This document shows, piece after piece, positions 8,853 through 16,820 of a DNA stretch of 64,000 nucleotides. Source of the DNA: an uncultured Agathobacter sp. (lineage in GTDB: Bacteria; Bacillota; Clostridia; Lachnospirales; Lachnospiraceae). The DNA lies in contig CAJUND010000005.1 in NCBI GenBank assembly GCA_910587655.1, forward strand, positions 1 through 64,000, read 5' to 3'. A model generated the notes under the pieces. It was not told the origin of the DNA, made no database searches, and saw only the letters and a list, made by a program, of their open reading frames with translations. Made by a program: the position numbers and the translations under genes. The first letter of the stretch is position 1. Each line of letters opens with the position of its first letter.

Positions 8853-9980
8853 ATGAGATTAAATAATCTGACAAAAAAGAGAATAGGAACAGCTGCGGCG
8901 ATTGCTGTAATGGCAGGAGCTGCTGTATATACTGTAAGTTCGTACAGTATGAAAGAAGAAATTAATGCACAGGAAAAAGCGAAGCTGACTGCGGGAGTAA
9001 CAAATTATCTCTATTCATATGAACAGCCGTTAAATGTCACGGCGGGCGTATCAGACCTGCTTCACGGCAGGGGGGACGTTGAGGTTGCGGATAACGGCCT
9101 GGATACCGTGGGAGCGGGAATTGAAGAAGATAAAAGCGCTGCAAAGCTCTGCGGCTATGAAAACCTCGGTATTGCAAAAGTAGAGGGAAACTTAAATATC
9201 CGTAAAAAAGCCGGTACGGACAGCAAGGTAGTGGGAAAAATGACCAACCACGACGCCTGCGAAATCCTTGGCACAAAAGGCGATTGGGTAAAAGTCACTT
9301 CCGGAAAAGTCAAAGGATATGTAAAGAAAGAATATCTTGTGACGGGCGATGAGGCGGACAAAATTGCCGAAGAAGAAATGATTACCGTTGCAACAGTAAA
9401 TACAACAACACTCCGTGTAAGGGAGGAAACTTCAGTGGATTCCGCCATACTTTCCCTTGTGGGAGAGGGCGAGGACCTGGTTGTGGAAGAAATAAAGGAT
9501 GACTGGTACAAAGTGGAAGTGGACGACCAGAAAGGTTATATTTCCGGGGATTATGTGGAAATCTCCAAAAAGCTTCCGACAGCGGAAACGGTAACAGAGT
9601 TAAAATACGGGGACGGGGTTTCCGATGCAAGGGTATCCCTTGTCCAGTTTGCCCTGCAGTTTGTAGGCAATCCTTATGTCTGGGGCGGTACAAGCCTGAC
9701 AAACGGAATTGACTGTTCCGGATTTACCATGCAGGTGTACGCCCGTTACGGAATCTCGCTGCCGCACCATGCCGCATCCCAGCCGGGATACGGGACAAGG
9801 GTAAGTGCAGCGGAAGCAAGACCGGGTGATTTGTTCTTCTACGGAAGCGGAAGCAGCATTGGACATGTTGGTATCTATATTGGAAACGGACAGATTGTCC
9901 ATGCAAGCAACAGAAGAACCGGCATCAAGATTTCCAGCGCATTTTACCGCACACCGGTCTGCATTGTAAGTTATTTATAA
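8853..9980 (+). CDS. secreted SH3b-SH3b-NlpC/P60 peptidoglycan endopeptidase
   Basis: 375 residues. The N-terminus has a basic start and hydrophobic segment (about 12-30), a signal peptide or membrane anchor. Two bacterial SH3 domains follow (about 107-165 and 178-238), then an NlpC/P60 domain with catalytic Cys288 in GIDCSG, His338 in GHVGIYIG and the third polar residue in VHAS. Such enzymes cut D-Glu-diamino-acid bonds in wall peptides. ATG 8853 is chosen over the in-frame ATG at 8820 because AGGAGG precedes it at the right distance and 8820 would be nearly at the transcript 5' end. It has its own strong promoter. Confidence 0.9.
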   Translation: MRLNNLTKKRIGTAAAIAVMAGAAVYTVSSYSMKEEINAQEKAKLTAGVTNYLYSYEQPLNVTAGVSDLLHGRGDVEVADNGLDTVGAGIEEDKSAAKLCGYENLGIAKVEGNLNIRKKAGTDSKVVGKMTNHDACEILGTKGDWVKVTSGKVKGYVKKEYLVTGDEADKIAEEEMITVATVNTTTLRVREETSVDSAILSLVGEGEDLVVEEIKDDWYKVEVDDQKGYISGDYVEISKKLPTAETVTELKYGDGVSDARVSLVQFALQFVGNPYVWGGTSLTNGIDCSGFTMQVYARYGISLPHHAASQPGYGTRVSAAEARPGDLFFYGSGSSIGHVGIYIGNGQIVHASNRRTGIKISSAFYRTPVCIVSYL

Positions 9981-9986
9981 AAAAGG

Positions 9987-10015
9987 TTTACAACAGCTTC
10001 CAGCTGTGTTATATT
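9987..10015 (+). promoter_or_regulatory. promoter of rpsO
   Basis: TTTACA (9987-9992), 17-base spacer, TATATT (10010-10015), six bases after the end of the upstream gene. Confidence 0.7.
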
Positions 10016-10020
10016 ATTCC

Positions 10021-10108
10021 AGTATGGTTTCGCCTGTATTCGGTAGATGGACAACTCCGACCTTTTACTGATTACGCGGCATTAAGAATAATTCAAGGAG
10101 GATCAACT
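10021..10108 (+). promoter_or_regulatory. rpsO leader, possible S15-responsive RNA
   Basis: About 85 bases of transcribed leader precede rpsO. A small stem TCGGTAG / CTCCGA (bulged T) can form around 10040-10060. Bacterial S15 commonly represses its own leader, but no known S15 leader class is recognised here. Its first 11 bases, AGTATGGTTTC, recur in the pnp leader at 10505-10515. Confidence 0.3.
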
Positions 10109-10375
10109 ATGATCGCAAAAGAAAAGAAACAGGCAATTATCGCTGAGTATGGCAGAACACCAAATGACACTGGATCACCAGAAGTCCAGGTGGCTATACT
10201 GACTGCAAGAATCAAGGAGCTTACCGAGCATCTCAAGGTAAATCCAAAGGATCACCATTCCAGACGCGGAATGCTTAAAATGATTGGTCAGAGACGTGGA
10301 CTGCTGTCATATTTAAAAGGAATTGATATTGAAAGATATCGTTCTTTAATTGAGCGTTTAGGACTCAGAAAATAA
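10109..10375 (+). CDS. rpsO: 30S ribosomal protein S15
   Basis: 88 residues, the family length. The conserved [21 protein letters not shown] block is at the N-terminus and [14 protein letters not shown] in the middle. It is a primary 16S rRNA binder in the central domain. SD AAGGAGGATC lies before the ATG. It has its own promoter and terminator, and pnp follows, as in many bacteria. Confidence 0.98.
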   Translation: MIAKEKKQAIIAEYGRTPNDTGSPEVQVAILTARIKELTEHLKVNPKDHHSRRGMLKMIGQRRGLLSYLKGIDIERYRSLIERLGLRK

Positions 10376-10383
10376 TTGTGAAC

Positions 10384-10419
10384 AAGAGCGGAGTGTCAGA
10401 TTCCGCTCTTCTTTTTGTT
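10384..10419 (+). terminator. terminator after rpsO
   Basis: Perfect 9-bp stem AAGAGCGGA (10384-10392) / TCCGCTCTT (10402-10410), followed by CTTTTTGTTT. The 150 bases between it and pnp hold a leader without a convincing promoter (a TATACT at about 10469-10474 lacks a good -35). Confidence 0.9.
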
Positions 10420-10570
10420 TCACAGACAATCAGGTGCCTGGCAATGACCGGGACCACTGAAGAGGGCATATACTGCAGCTCCTGTATTTAGATGCTGTTT
10501 TTATAGTATGGTTTCTTCAGTAGTTTCGGGGGTTAGGCATCATCATTAGTTTATTTAAAGGAGAGAAAGT

Positions 10571-12664
10571 ATGTACAAAAGTTATTCAATGGAACTCGCC
10601 GGGAGAACACTTACGGTGGATATCGGCAGGGTGTGTGCGCAGGCAAATGGTGCTGCGCTGCTGAAATATGGCGGGACAACCGTATTATCGACTGCAACGG
10701 CTTCAGACAAGCCGAGGGACGGGATTGATTTCTTCCCGTTAAGTGTGGAATTTGAAGAAAAAATGTATTCTGTCGGCAAAATACCGGGAGGCTTTAATAA
10801 ACGTGAGGGTAAGGCGTCTGAAAATTCCATCCTTACCGCCCGCGTGATTGACCGTCCGATGCGGCCGCTGTTTCCAAAGGATTACCGCAATGACGTGACA
10901 TTAAATAATATGGTAATGTCCGTGGATCCGCAGTGCCGTCCGGAGCTTGTGGCTATGATTGGCGCCGCATTATCCACAACAATTTCTGATATTCCGTTTG
11001 ACGGTCCGTGTGCCATGACGCAGATGGGAATGAAGAACGGGGAATTTATTGTAAACCCGTCCCAGGCAGACTGGGATGAGGGGGATCTGGAGCTTACCGT
11101 TGCGTCCACAGCCGAAAAAGTCATAATGATTGAGGCAGGCGCAAACGAAATTCCGGAAGCAAAAATGATAGAGGCAATTTACAAATGTCATGAAATAAAC
11201 CAGACCATCATTGCTTTCATCAACCAGATCAGGGAAGAGACAGGAAAGCCAAAGCATACCTATACAAGCTGTGCGATTCCGGAAGAAATGTTTACGGCAA
11301 TTAAGGAAATTGTTCCGCCGGAGCAGATGGAAGAGGCTGTTTTTACAGATGAAAAGCAGAAGCGTGAGGACAACATCAGGGAAATTACAGAGAAGCTGGA
11401 AGAAGCGTTTGCTGATAACGAGGAATGGCTTGCAGTGCTTTCAGAGGCAGTATACCAGTACCAGAAAAAGACCGTCCGCAAGATGATTTTAAAGGACCAC
11501 AAGCGTCCGGACGGACGTGCAATCGACCAGATTCGTCCGCTTGCAGCTGAGATTGACCTGATTCCGAGGGTTCACGGCTCTGCAATGTTTACCCGCGGGC
11601 AGACACAGATTTGTGATATCGTTACCCTTGCTCCGCTTTCCGAGGTACAGAGAATTGACGGACTGGATGAAAATATTTCTACCAAGAGATATATGCATCA
11701 TTACAATTTCCCATCCTATTCCGTAGGTGAGACAAAGCCAAGCCGCGGACCGGGACGCCGTGAGATTGGTCACGGTGCGCTGGCAGAGCGTGCGCTGGTT
11801 CCGGTACTTCCTTCTGTTGAGGAATTTCCGTATGCCATCCGTGCCGTATCTGAAACTTTTGAGTCAAACGGCTCCACTTCCATGGCTTCCACCTGCGCAT
11901 CCTGCATGTCACTGATGGCTGCCGGAGTGCCGATTAAAAAAATGGTGGCGGGCATTTCCTGCGGTCTTGTGACAGGGGATACGGATGACGATTATCTGGT
12001 TCTTACCGATATTCAGGGACTTGAGGATTTCTTCGGGGATATGGACTTTAAAGTGACCGGAACACATGACGGTATTACTGCAATCCAGATGGATATCAAG
12101 ATTCACGGACTGACACGTCCGATTGTGGAAGAAGCAATCGCCCGTACAAGGGATGCAAGACTTTATATTATGGACGAAGTCATGAGCAAGGCAATTTCCG
12201 AGCCGCGCAGGGAAGTCAGTGAATGGGCTCCTAAGATTGAGCAGGTTCAGATTGATCCGAATAAAATCGGCGATGTTGTCGGACAAAAAGGCAAGACTAT
12301 TAATGAAATTATTGCACGTACCGGTGTTAAGATTGACATCACAGAGGAAGGTGCAGTTTCCATCTGCGGAACCGATAAAGCAGCAATCGCAAAAGCTGTC
12401 GAAATGATTCGTATGATTACAACAGATTTTACGGAAGGACAGATTTTAACCGGAGTTGTCGTAAGCATAAAAGAATTTGGTGCATTTATTGAGTTTGCAC
12501 CAGGCAAAGAGGGAATGGTTCATATTTCCAAAATCGCAAAGGAAAGAATCAACCATGTAGAGGATGTACTGACACTTGGTGACAAAGTAAAGGTTGTATG
12601 TCTTGGAAAGGACAAGATGGGAAGAATCAGTTTTTCCATTAAGGATGTTCCGGCAAACGCCTGA
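10571..12664 (+). CDS. pnp: polyribonucleotide nucleotidyltransferase (PNPase)
   Basis: 697 residues, the usual length. This is the phosphorolytic 3'-5' exoribonuclease of mRNA decay. Two RNase PH domains are separated by the all-helical linker, the second containing the FPSYSVGETKPSRGPGRREIGHG region. Then come KH with GDVVGQKGKTINEI (about 560-580) and S1 (about 622-690). SD GGAGAG precedes the ATG. The upstream leader of about 150 bases may carry autoregulation, as known for pnp elsewhere, but no specific element is recognised. Confidence 0.98.
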   Translation: MYKSYSMELAGRTLTVDIGRVCAQANGAALLKYGGTTVLSTATASDKPRDGIDFFPLSVEFEEKMYSVGKIPGGFNKREGKASENSILTARVIDRPMRPLFPKDYRNDVTLNNMVMSVDPQCRPELVAMIGAALSTTISDIPFDGPCAMTQMGMKNGEFIVNPSQADWDEGDLELTVASTAEKVIMIEAGANEIPEAKMIEAIYKCHEINQTIIAFINQIREETGKPKHTYTSCAIPEEMFTAIKEIVPPEQMEEAVFTDEKQKREDNIREITEKLEEAFADNEEWLAVLSEAVYQYQKKTVRKMILKDHKRPDGRAIDQIRPLAAEIDLIPRVHGSAMFTRGQTQICDIVTLAPLSEVQRIDGLDENISTKRYMHHYNFPSYSVGETKPSRGPGRREIGHGALAERALVPVLPSVEEFPYAIRAVSETFESNGSTSMASTCASCMSLMAAGVPIKKMVAGISCGLVTGDTDDDYLVLTDIQGLEDFFGDMDFKVTGTHDGITAIQMDIKIHGLTRPIVEEAIARTRDARLYIMDEVMSKAISEPRREVSEWAPKIEQVQIDPNKIGDVVGQKGKTINEIIARTGVKIDITEEGAVSICGTDKAAIAKAVEMIRMITTDFTEGQILTGVVVSIKEFGAFIEFAPGKEGMVHISKIAKERINHVEDVLTLGDKVKVVCLGKDKMGRISFSIKDVPANA

Positions 12665-12704
12665 AAATTCAGATATTCCGGTTTTGCTTCATACTGATTA
12701 TAAG

Positions 12705-12732
12705 ACCGTGCGCAACAGCGCACGGTTTTTTC
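12705..12732 (+). terminator. terminator after pnp
   Basis: Perfect 9-bp stem ACCGTGCGC (12705-12713) / GCGCACGGT (12718-12726), AACA loop, then a T run. Confidence 0.92.
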
Positions 12733-12796
12733 ATATTATTATATAGAAACAGTTCCGCAGAAGAACTGTGAAATAAAGAACGATGAGAGGTCATGT

Positions 12797-13663
12797 ATGA
12801 ATCGCGTAAAACAGCTGGTGTATGCGCAGAATGTATACAGTCAGGGATTTACAGGGAAAAATATACGGATCAGTGTACTGGATACGGGTGTTTTTCTTCA
12901 CCGGGACCTGCGGGGGAATGTCATCCGCTTTCTTGACTTTGTAAGCGGAAAAAAGTCTGCGTATGACGATAACGGGCATGGGACACATGTGGCAGGAATC
13001 ATTTGTGCGAATGGAAAGATGAAGGGGATGGCGCCGCAGGCAGAACTGATTTCCTTAAAAGTACTTGACAGGGAAGGCGGCGGGGAAACCGGCAGGGTAC
13101 TGCATGCCCTGCAATGGGTGGAGAAAAATTTCAGGCAGTACCGGATCAGGATTTTAAATTTTTCCGTCGGATTTCTTCCCGGAGCCGGAAATGACGAACA
13201 GAGGCAGATAATGGAAATGCTGGAGCATTTATGGGATCTGGGAATTGCAGTCGTAACAGCAGCGGGAAACAACGGACCGGGACAGGGGACCATTACAGTT
13301 CCGGGTATTTCCAGAAAGGTAATTACAGTAGGCGCCAGTGATGATGCAACTCCGGGAAGGAACATGCCAAAAGGTTACAGCGGCAGGGGGCCGACGGAGT
13401 GCTGTGTGGTAAAGCCGGAAATTCTTGCGCCGGGAAGCGGAATATTAAGTCTTGATAACCGGGGAAGCCATTATGTCAGAAAGAGCGGGACGTCGATGGC
13501 AACCCCTGTGGTCTGCGGGGCGCTTGCCCTGGCGCTGCAGAAAAATCCTTCCCTGCGTCCGGAGGAACTGAAGCTGAAACTGTATGAATCTGCGGAGGAT
13601 TTAGGGGAAAATACAATGTCATGGGGAATGCTGCATGTTGATAATTTGCTCCGGCTGGTGTAA
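12797..13663 (+). CDS. S8 family serine protease (subtilase), no signal peptide
   Basis: 288 residues with a complete catalytic triad: Asp29 in SVLDTGV, His61 in NGHGTHVAG and Ser233 in SGTSMATPVV; the oxyanion Asn lies in AAGNNGPG. There is no signal peptide, propeptide or membrane segment. The protein starts close to the catalytic fold, so it resembles intracellular subtilisin-type proteases in build. Substrates are unknown. Cardiolipin synthase follows 37 bases later. The start is the ATG after GAGAGGTC. Confidence 0.88.
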   Translation: MNRVKQLVYAQNVYSQGFTGKNIRISVLDTGVFLHRDLRGNVIRFLDFVSGKKSAYDDNGHGTHVAGIICANGKMKGMAPQAELISLKVLDREGGGETGRVLHALQWVEKNFRQYRIRILNFSVGFLPGAGNDEQRQIMEMLEHLWDLGIAVVTAAGNNGPGQGTITVPGISRKVITVGASDDATPGRNMPKGYSGRGPTECCVVKPEILAPGSGILSLDNRGSHYVRKSGTSMATPVVCGALALALQKNPSLRPEELKLKLYESAEDLGENTMSWGMLHVDNLLRLV

Positions 13664-13700
13664 ACTGGATATAATGTCCTAAAAACTGGAGGAATGGAAA

Positions 13701-15230
13701 ATGAAACGGATAGCGAATATATTTTTTGGCAGGCTGATGCTGGGAGCGTTAATTATTATGCTGCAGTTTGGATGGTTTGTTTATCTGATCTACAGTTCAA
13801 CGGCGGCAAATACCGCAATTAATGTCGGATTTCAGATGATTGCGGTTGCCCTTGCGCTGTATGTTGCAAATAAAGATATACGGACTTCCTATAAGATGTC
13901 ATGGATTTTTCTGATTCTTTTTCTGCCTGTGTTTGGATGTCCGGCATATTTTCTGTTCGGACATTCCAGCCTGACAAAGAAAACGAGAAAATATTTTAAA
14001 AAAGTAATAGATGCGGCAGCTTTACACCGCAGCAGGGATGATGAAAATGAAAAGCTGCTGGAAACAGATAATTATTATGCCTCCAAGCAGGCGCGCTATC
14101 TTTCCCGGAATGCAGGATATCCGCTGTACAGGGAAACGGACAGCCGGTATTTTAACAGCGCAGAGGCGGCGTTTCCGCAGCTGCTCGCCGATCTGGAAAG
14201 CGCTGAGAAATTTATTTTTATGGAGTATTTCATAGTGGAAGAAGGGCAGATGTTTGATGCCATTGTTTCCATCCTGCAGAAAAAAGCGGCGCAGGGGGTG
14301 GAGGTGCGTCTGATGTATGATGATGTTGGAAGTATCCAGACACTTCCGCCGCATTATGAACGTGTGCTTGAAAATAAAGGAATCAGATGTGTCTGTTTTA
14401 ATCCGTTCCGTCCGGTTCTGTCTGTTATCATGAATCACAGGGACCACCGTAAAATTACGGTGGTAGACGGAAAAGTTGCATATACGGGCGGGTTTAACCT
14501 TGCGGATGAGTATATCAATGCAAAGGAAAAGTACGGTTACTGGAAAGACGCGGGACTGCGTATTACAGGGGAGAGTGTGTGGAGTTTTACCACAATGTTT
14601 CTTGAAATGTGGGACTGTATGACCGGAAAAGAATCAGACTATGAGTCATACCGCAGCAGAACAGAAAATCTGCCGGTTTCCAGGGGATTTATCCAGCCGT
14701 ATGCAGATTCGCCCCTTGATCATGAAGATGTAGGGGAAAATGTGTATTTAAACCTGATTTCCCATGCAAAAAAATATGTTTATATTTTCACTCCGTACCT
14801 GATTGTGGGCTCCGAGATGAAAACAGCTCTGGTAAATGCAGCAAAATGCGGAGTAGACGTAAGAATTGTCGTACCGGGCATACCGGACAAAAAACTGGTA
14901 TATCTGCTTACGCAGTCCTATTTTGCACATCTGATAAAAGGCGGTGTGCGGATTTATAAATATACGCCGGGATTTATCCATTCCAAATGCTTTGCCGTGG
15001 ACGATTATTATGCGACTGTCGGAACCGTCAATCTGGATTACAGGAGTCTGTTTTTACATTTTGAGTGCGGTGTCAGCATGTACAACACAGATACCGTTAT
15101 GCAGGTAAAGGAGGATATGCTGGCAACCTTTGAAGAAAGCCATGAGGTGACGCTTGATGAATGCGAAAGCAGGAAGCTTCTGGTGCGTATGTTTATGGGT
15201 GCGCTGAAACTGTTTGCACCGCTGCTGTAG
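13701..15230 (+). CDS. cls: cardiolipin synthase (phospholipase D family)
   Basis: 509 residues. The enzyme joins phosphatidylglycerol into cardiolipin at the membrane. Two N-terminal membrane segments (about 12-32 and 40-58) are followed by PLDN and two HKD motifs: HRKITVVD in the first half and HSKCFAVD in the second, with the usual GT/N residues downstream (GGFN; GTVNLDYRS). SD GGAGG lies before the ATG. Four bases after its stop begins a two-hairpin repeat element. Confidence 0.93.
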   Translation: MKRIANIFFGRLMLGALIIMLQFGWFVYLIYSSTAANTAINVGFQMIAVALALYVANKDIRTSYKMSWIFLILFLPVFGCPAYFLFGHSSLTKKTRKYFKKVIDAAALHRSRDDENEKLLETDNYYASKQARYLSRNAGYPLYRETDSRYFNSAEAAFPQLLADLESAEKFIFMEYFIVEEGQMFDAIVSILQKKAAQGVEVRLMYDDVGSIQTLPPHYERVLENKGIRCVCFNPFRPVLSVIMNHRDHRKITVVDGKVAYTGGFNLADEYINAKEKYGYWKDAGLRITGESVWSFTTMFLEMWDCMTGKESDYESYRSRTENLPVSRGFIQPYADSPLDHEDVGENVYLNLISHAKKYVYIFTPYLIVGSEMKTALVNAAKCGVDVRIVVPGIPDKKLVYLLTQSYFAHLIKGGVRIYKYTPGFIHSKCFAVDDYYATVGTVNLDYRSLFLHFECGVSMYNTDTVMQVKEDMLATFEESHEVTLDECESRKLLVRMFMGALKLFAPLL

Positions 15231-15233
15231 GAA

Positions 15234-15309
15234 AAGGAGCATCTGCCATGCAGGTTCGCTTCGCGAAGGCAGGTGCCAAGGTCATATCCCTGCTGTGCAG
15301 GAATATGAC
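15234..15309 (+). repeat. two-hairpin repeat element, copy C (diverged)
   Basis: Same architecture as the tandem pair at 57027-57184. AAGGAGC is followed by outer stem GCATCTGCC (15239-15247) / GGCAGGTGC (15268-15276), a 7-base bulge starting with ATG, and inner stem TTCGC/GCGAA. After a 4-base spacer comes the second hairpin, GTCATAT (15281-15287) / ATATGAC (15303-15309), with inner CTGC-TGT-GCAG. Relative to the other copies, four outer-stem pairs and one pair of the second stem have changed on both sides and still pair. It starts 4 bases after the cls stop. Reading from its ATG gives an unrelated peptide, so the structure rather than a protein seems conserved. Confidence 0.75.
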
Positions 15310-15337
15310 AGAGACTACTAAATGTTGTAATTTCCTC

Positions 15338-15366
15338 TTGCTTTTTCCACAATATCAAGTTACAAT
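15338..15366 (+). promoter_or_regulatory. probable promoter of scpA-scpB
   Basis: TTGCTT (15338-15343), 17-base spacer, TACAAT (15361-15366). It is followed at about 15379 by GTAAGGAGCAAACCGCATG, which resembles the opening of the two-hairpin repeat. Confidence 0.45.
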
Positions 15367-15411
15367 AGACGTTGTGTAAGGAGCAAACCGCATGAGAGGA
15401 CAGCGTAAAGA

Positions 15412-16161
15412 ATGGATATAACAGTCAGGCTGCAGGTGTTTGAGGGTCCCCTGGATCTGCTTTTGCATCTGCTGGATAAAAATAAAGTAAATATATATGA
15501 TATTCCGATTGTGGAGATTACAGCACAGTATATGGAATATATTGCAGAGATGAAACGGCAGGACCTGGATGTACTGAGCGAGTTTCTTGTCATGGCTGCA
15601 ACACTGATTGATATTAAATCAAAGATGCTCCTTCCTTCCGATCCGGACAGCGAGGAGGAAGAGGAGGATCCGCGCGCAGAACTTGTCCAGCAGCTTTTAG
15701 AGTACAAGATGTACAAATGTATGGCATATGAGCTTAAGGACCGTCAGATGGACGCGCAGCGGGTGATGTTTAAGGAACCGACAATTCCGGATGAGGTACT
15801 TGCCTATGAGGAACCGGTCAATGTGGCGGAGCTTGTTTCAGATGTAACGCTTGCGAAATTAAACGAGATTTTCAAAAGCATTATGAAAAAGCAGAAGGAC
15901 AAGATTGATCCTCTCCGCTCGAAATTCGGAAAGATTCAGAAAGAAGAAGTTTCCCTGGAGGACAAGATTGCACAGCTTCAGGAATATGCGAAGGAACATA
16001 AGCATTTCAGTTTCCGCAGTCTTTTAGAGGCACAGTCCGGCAAGGTGGAGATTATCGTTACCTTCCTTGCCATTCTGGAACTGATGAAGATGGGAAAAAT
16101 ATTCATTTCACAGGAGCACATTTTTGATGATATCAAAATTGATTCAAAAATTGCTGCCTAG
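15412..16161 (+). CDS. scpA: segregation and condensation protein A (kleisin)
   Basis: 249 residues. ScpA is the kleisin subunit of the Smc-ScpAB condensin. The opening LQVFEGPLDLLLHLLDKNKVNIYDIPI is the family signature. The middle is acidic and charged, and the C-terminal winged-helix part that contacts the Smc head includes KVEIIVTFLAILELMKMGKI. scpB follows 19 bases later, the usual pair. Confidence 0.96.
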   Translation: MDITVRLQVFEGPLDLLLHLLDKNKVNIYDIPIVEITAQYMEYIAEMKRQDLDVLSEFLVMAATLIDIKSKMLLPSDPDSEEEEEDPRAELVQQLLEYKMYKCMAYELKDRQMDAQRVMFKEPTIPDEVLAYEEPVNVAELVSDVTLAKLNEIFKSIMKKQKDKIDPLRSKFGKIQKEEVSLEDKIAQLQEYAKEHKHFSFRSLLEAQSGKVEIIVTFLAILELMKMGKIFISQEHIFDDIKIDSKIAA

Positions 16162-16180
16162 CGACGGGGTTTGTTAGATC

Positions 16181-16750
16181 ATGGAAGAAAAGAATTACAA
16201 GGCGATTATAGAAGCAGTTCTTTTTACAATGGGAGAGTCGGTAGAGCTTGGAAAAATTGCCGACGTTATCGGTCTGGATAAAAATAAGACCAGGGAAATC
16301 ATTGAGGAAATGATGCAGGAACTGTCAGACAGCGGACGGGGAGTTGCCCTGATGGAGCTGGACGGCGCATACCAGATGTGTACAAAGCCGGAAATGTATG
16401 AATACCTGATTCATATTGCCAGACAGCCGAAACGCCGGGTTCTTACGGATGTGCTATTAGAGACGCTTTCCATCGTTGCGTACAAACAGCCGGTGACAAA
16501 AGTCGAAATCGAAAAAATCCGCGGGGTATCTTCGGACCATGCGGTAAATAAGCTGGTTGAATATAACCTGGTCTGTGAACTGGGGAGACTGGACGCACCG
16601 GGCAGACCTCTTTTGTTCGGAACAACAGAAGAGTTTCTGCGCAGTTTTGGTGTACATTCCATCGACGAGCTTCCGGTATTAAGTCCGGTGCAGGTGGAGG
16701 AATTTAAGCAGGAGGCAGAACAGGAGATGAGGGTTTCCCTGGATGTTTAA
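16181..16750 (+). CDS. scpB: segregation and condensation protein B
   Basis: 189 residues with two winged-helix domains. The conserved features are AVLFTMGESVELGKIADVI at the N-terminus and LETLSIVAYKQPVTKVEIEKIRGVSSD in the middle. It dimerises and binds the ScpA kleisin. The upstream SD is poor (ACGGGGTTTG), consistent with coupling to scpA. Confidence 0.95.
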   Translation: MEEKNYKAIIEAVLFTMGESVELGKIADVIGLDKNKTREIIEEMMQELSDSGRGVALMELDGAYQMCTKPEMYEYLIHIARQPKRRVLTDVLLETLSIVAYKQPVTKVEIEKIRGVSSDHAVNKLVEYNLVCELGRLDAPGRPLLFGTTEEFLRSFGVHSIDELPVLSPVQVEEFKQEAEQEMRVSLDV

Positions 16751-16781
16751 GGCGTTCAGGTATAAGGACAATCCGGATAAT

Positions 16782-16809
16782 CATATACATTTAACAACGA
16801 ATGTATATG
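16782..16809 (+). promoter_or_regulatory. A+T-rich hairpin between scpB and the carboxypeptidase gene
   Basis: A perfect 10-bp palindrome, CATATACATT (16782-16791) / AATGTATATG (16800-16809) with an 8-base loop, is followed by GTTATTTTTTT and then immediately by the likely start codon at 16821. It looks like a weak intrinsic terminator of scpAB, or alternatively a translation-control hairpin for the next gene, which lacks an SD. Confidence 0.5.
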
Positions 16810-16820
16810 GTTATTTTTTT

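Noticed and set aside
12520..12723. Small gene antisense to the end of pnp
   Set aside because: It lies opposite the conserved S1 domain and has no SD.
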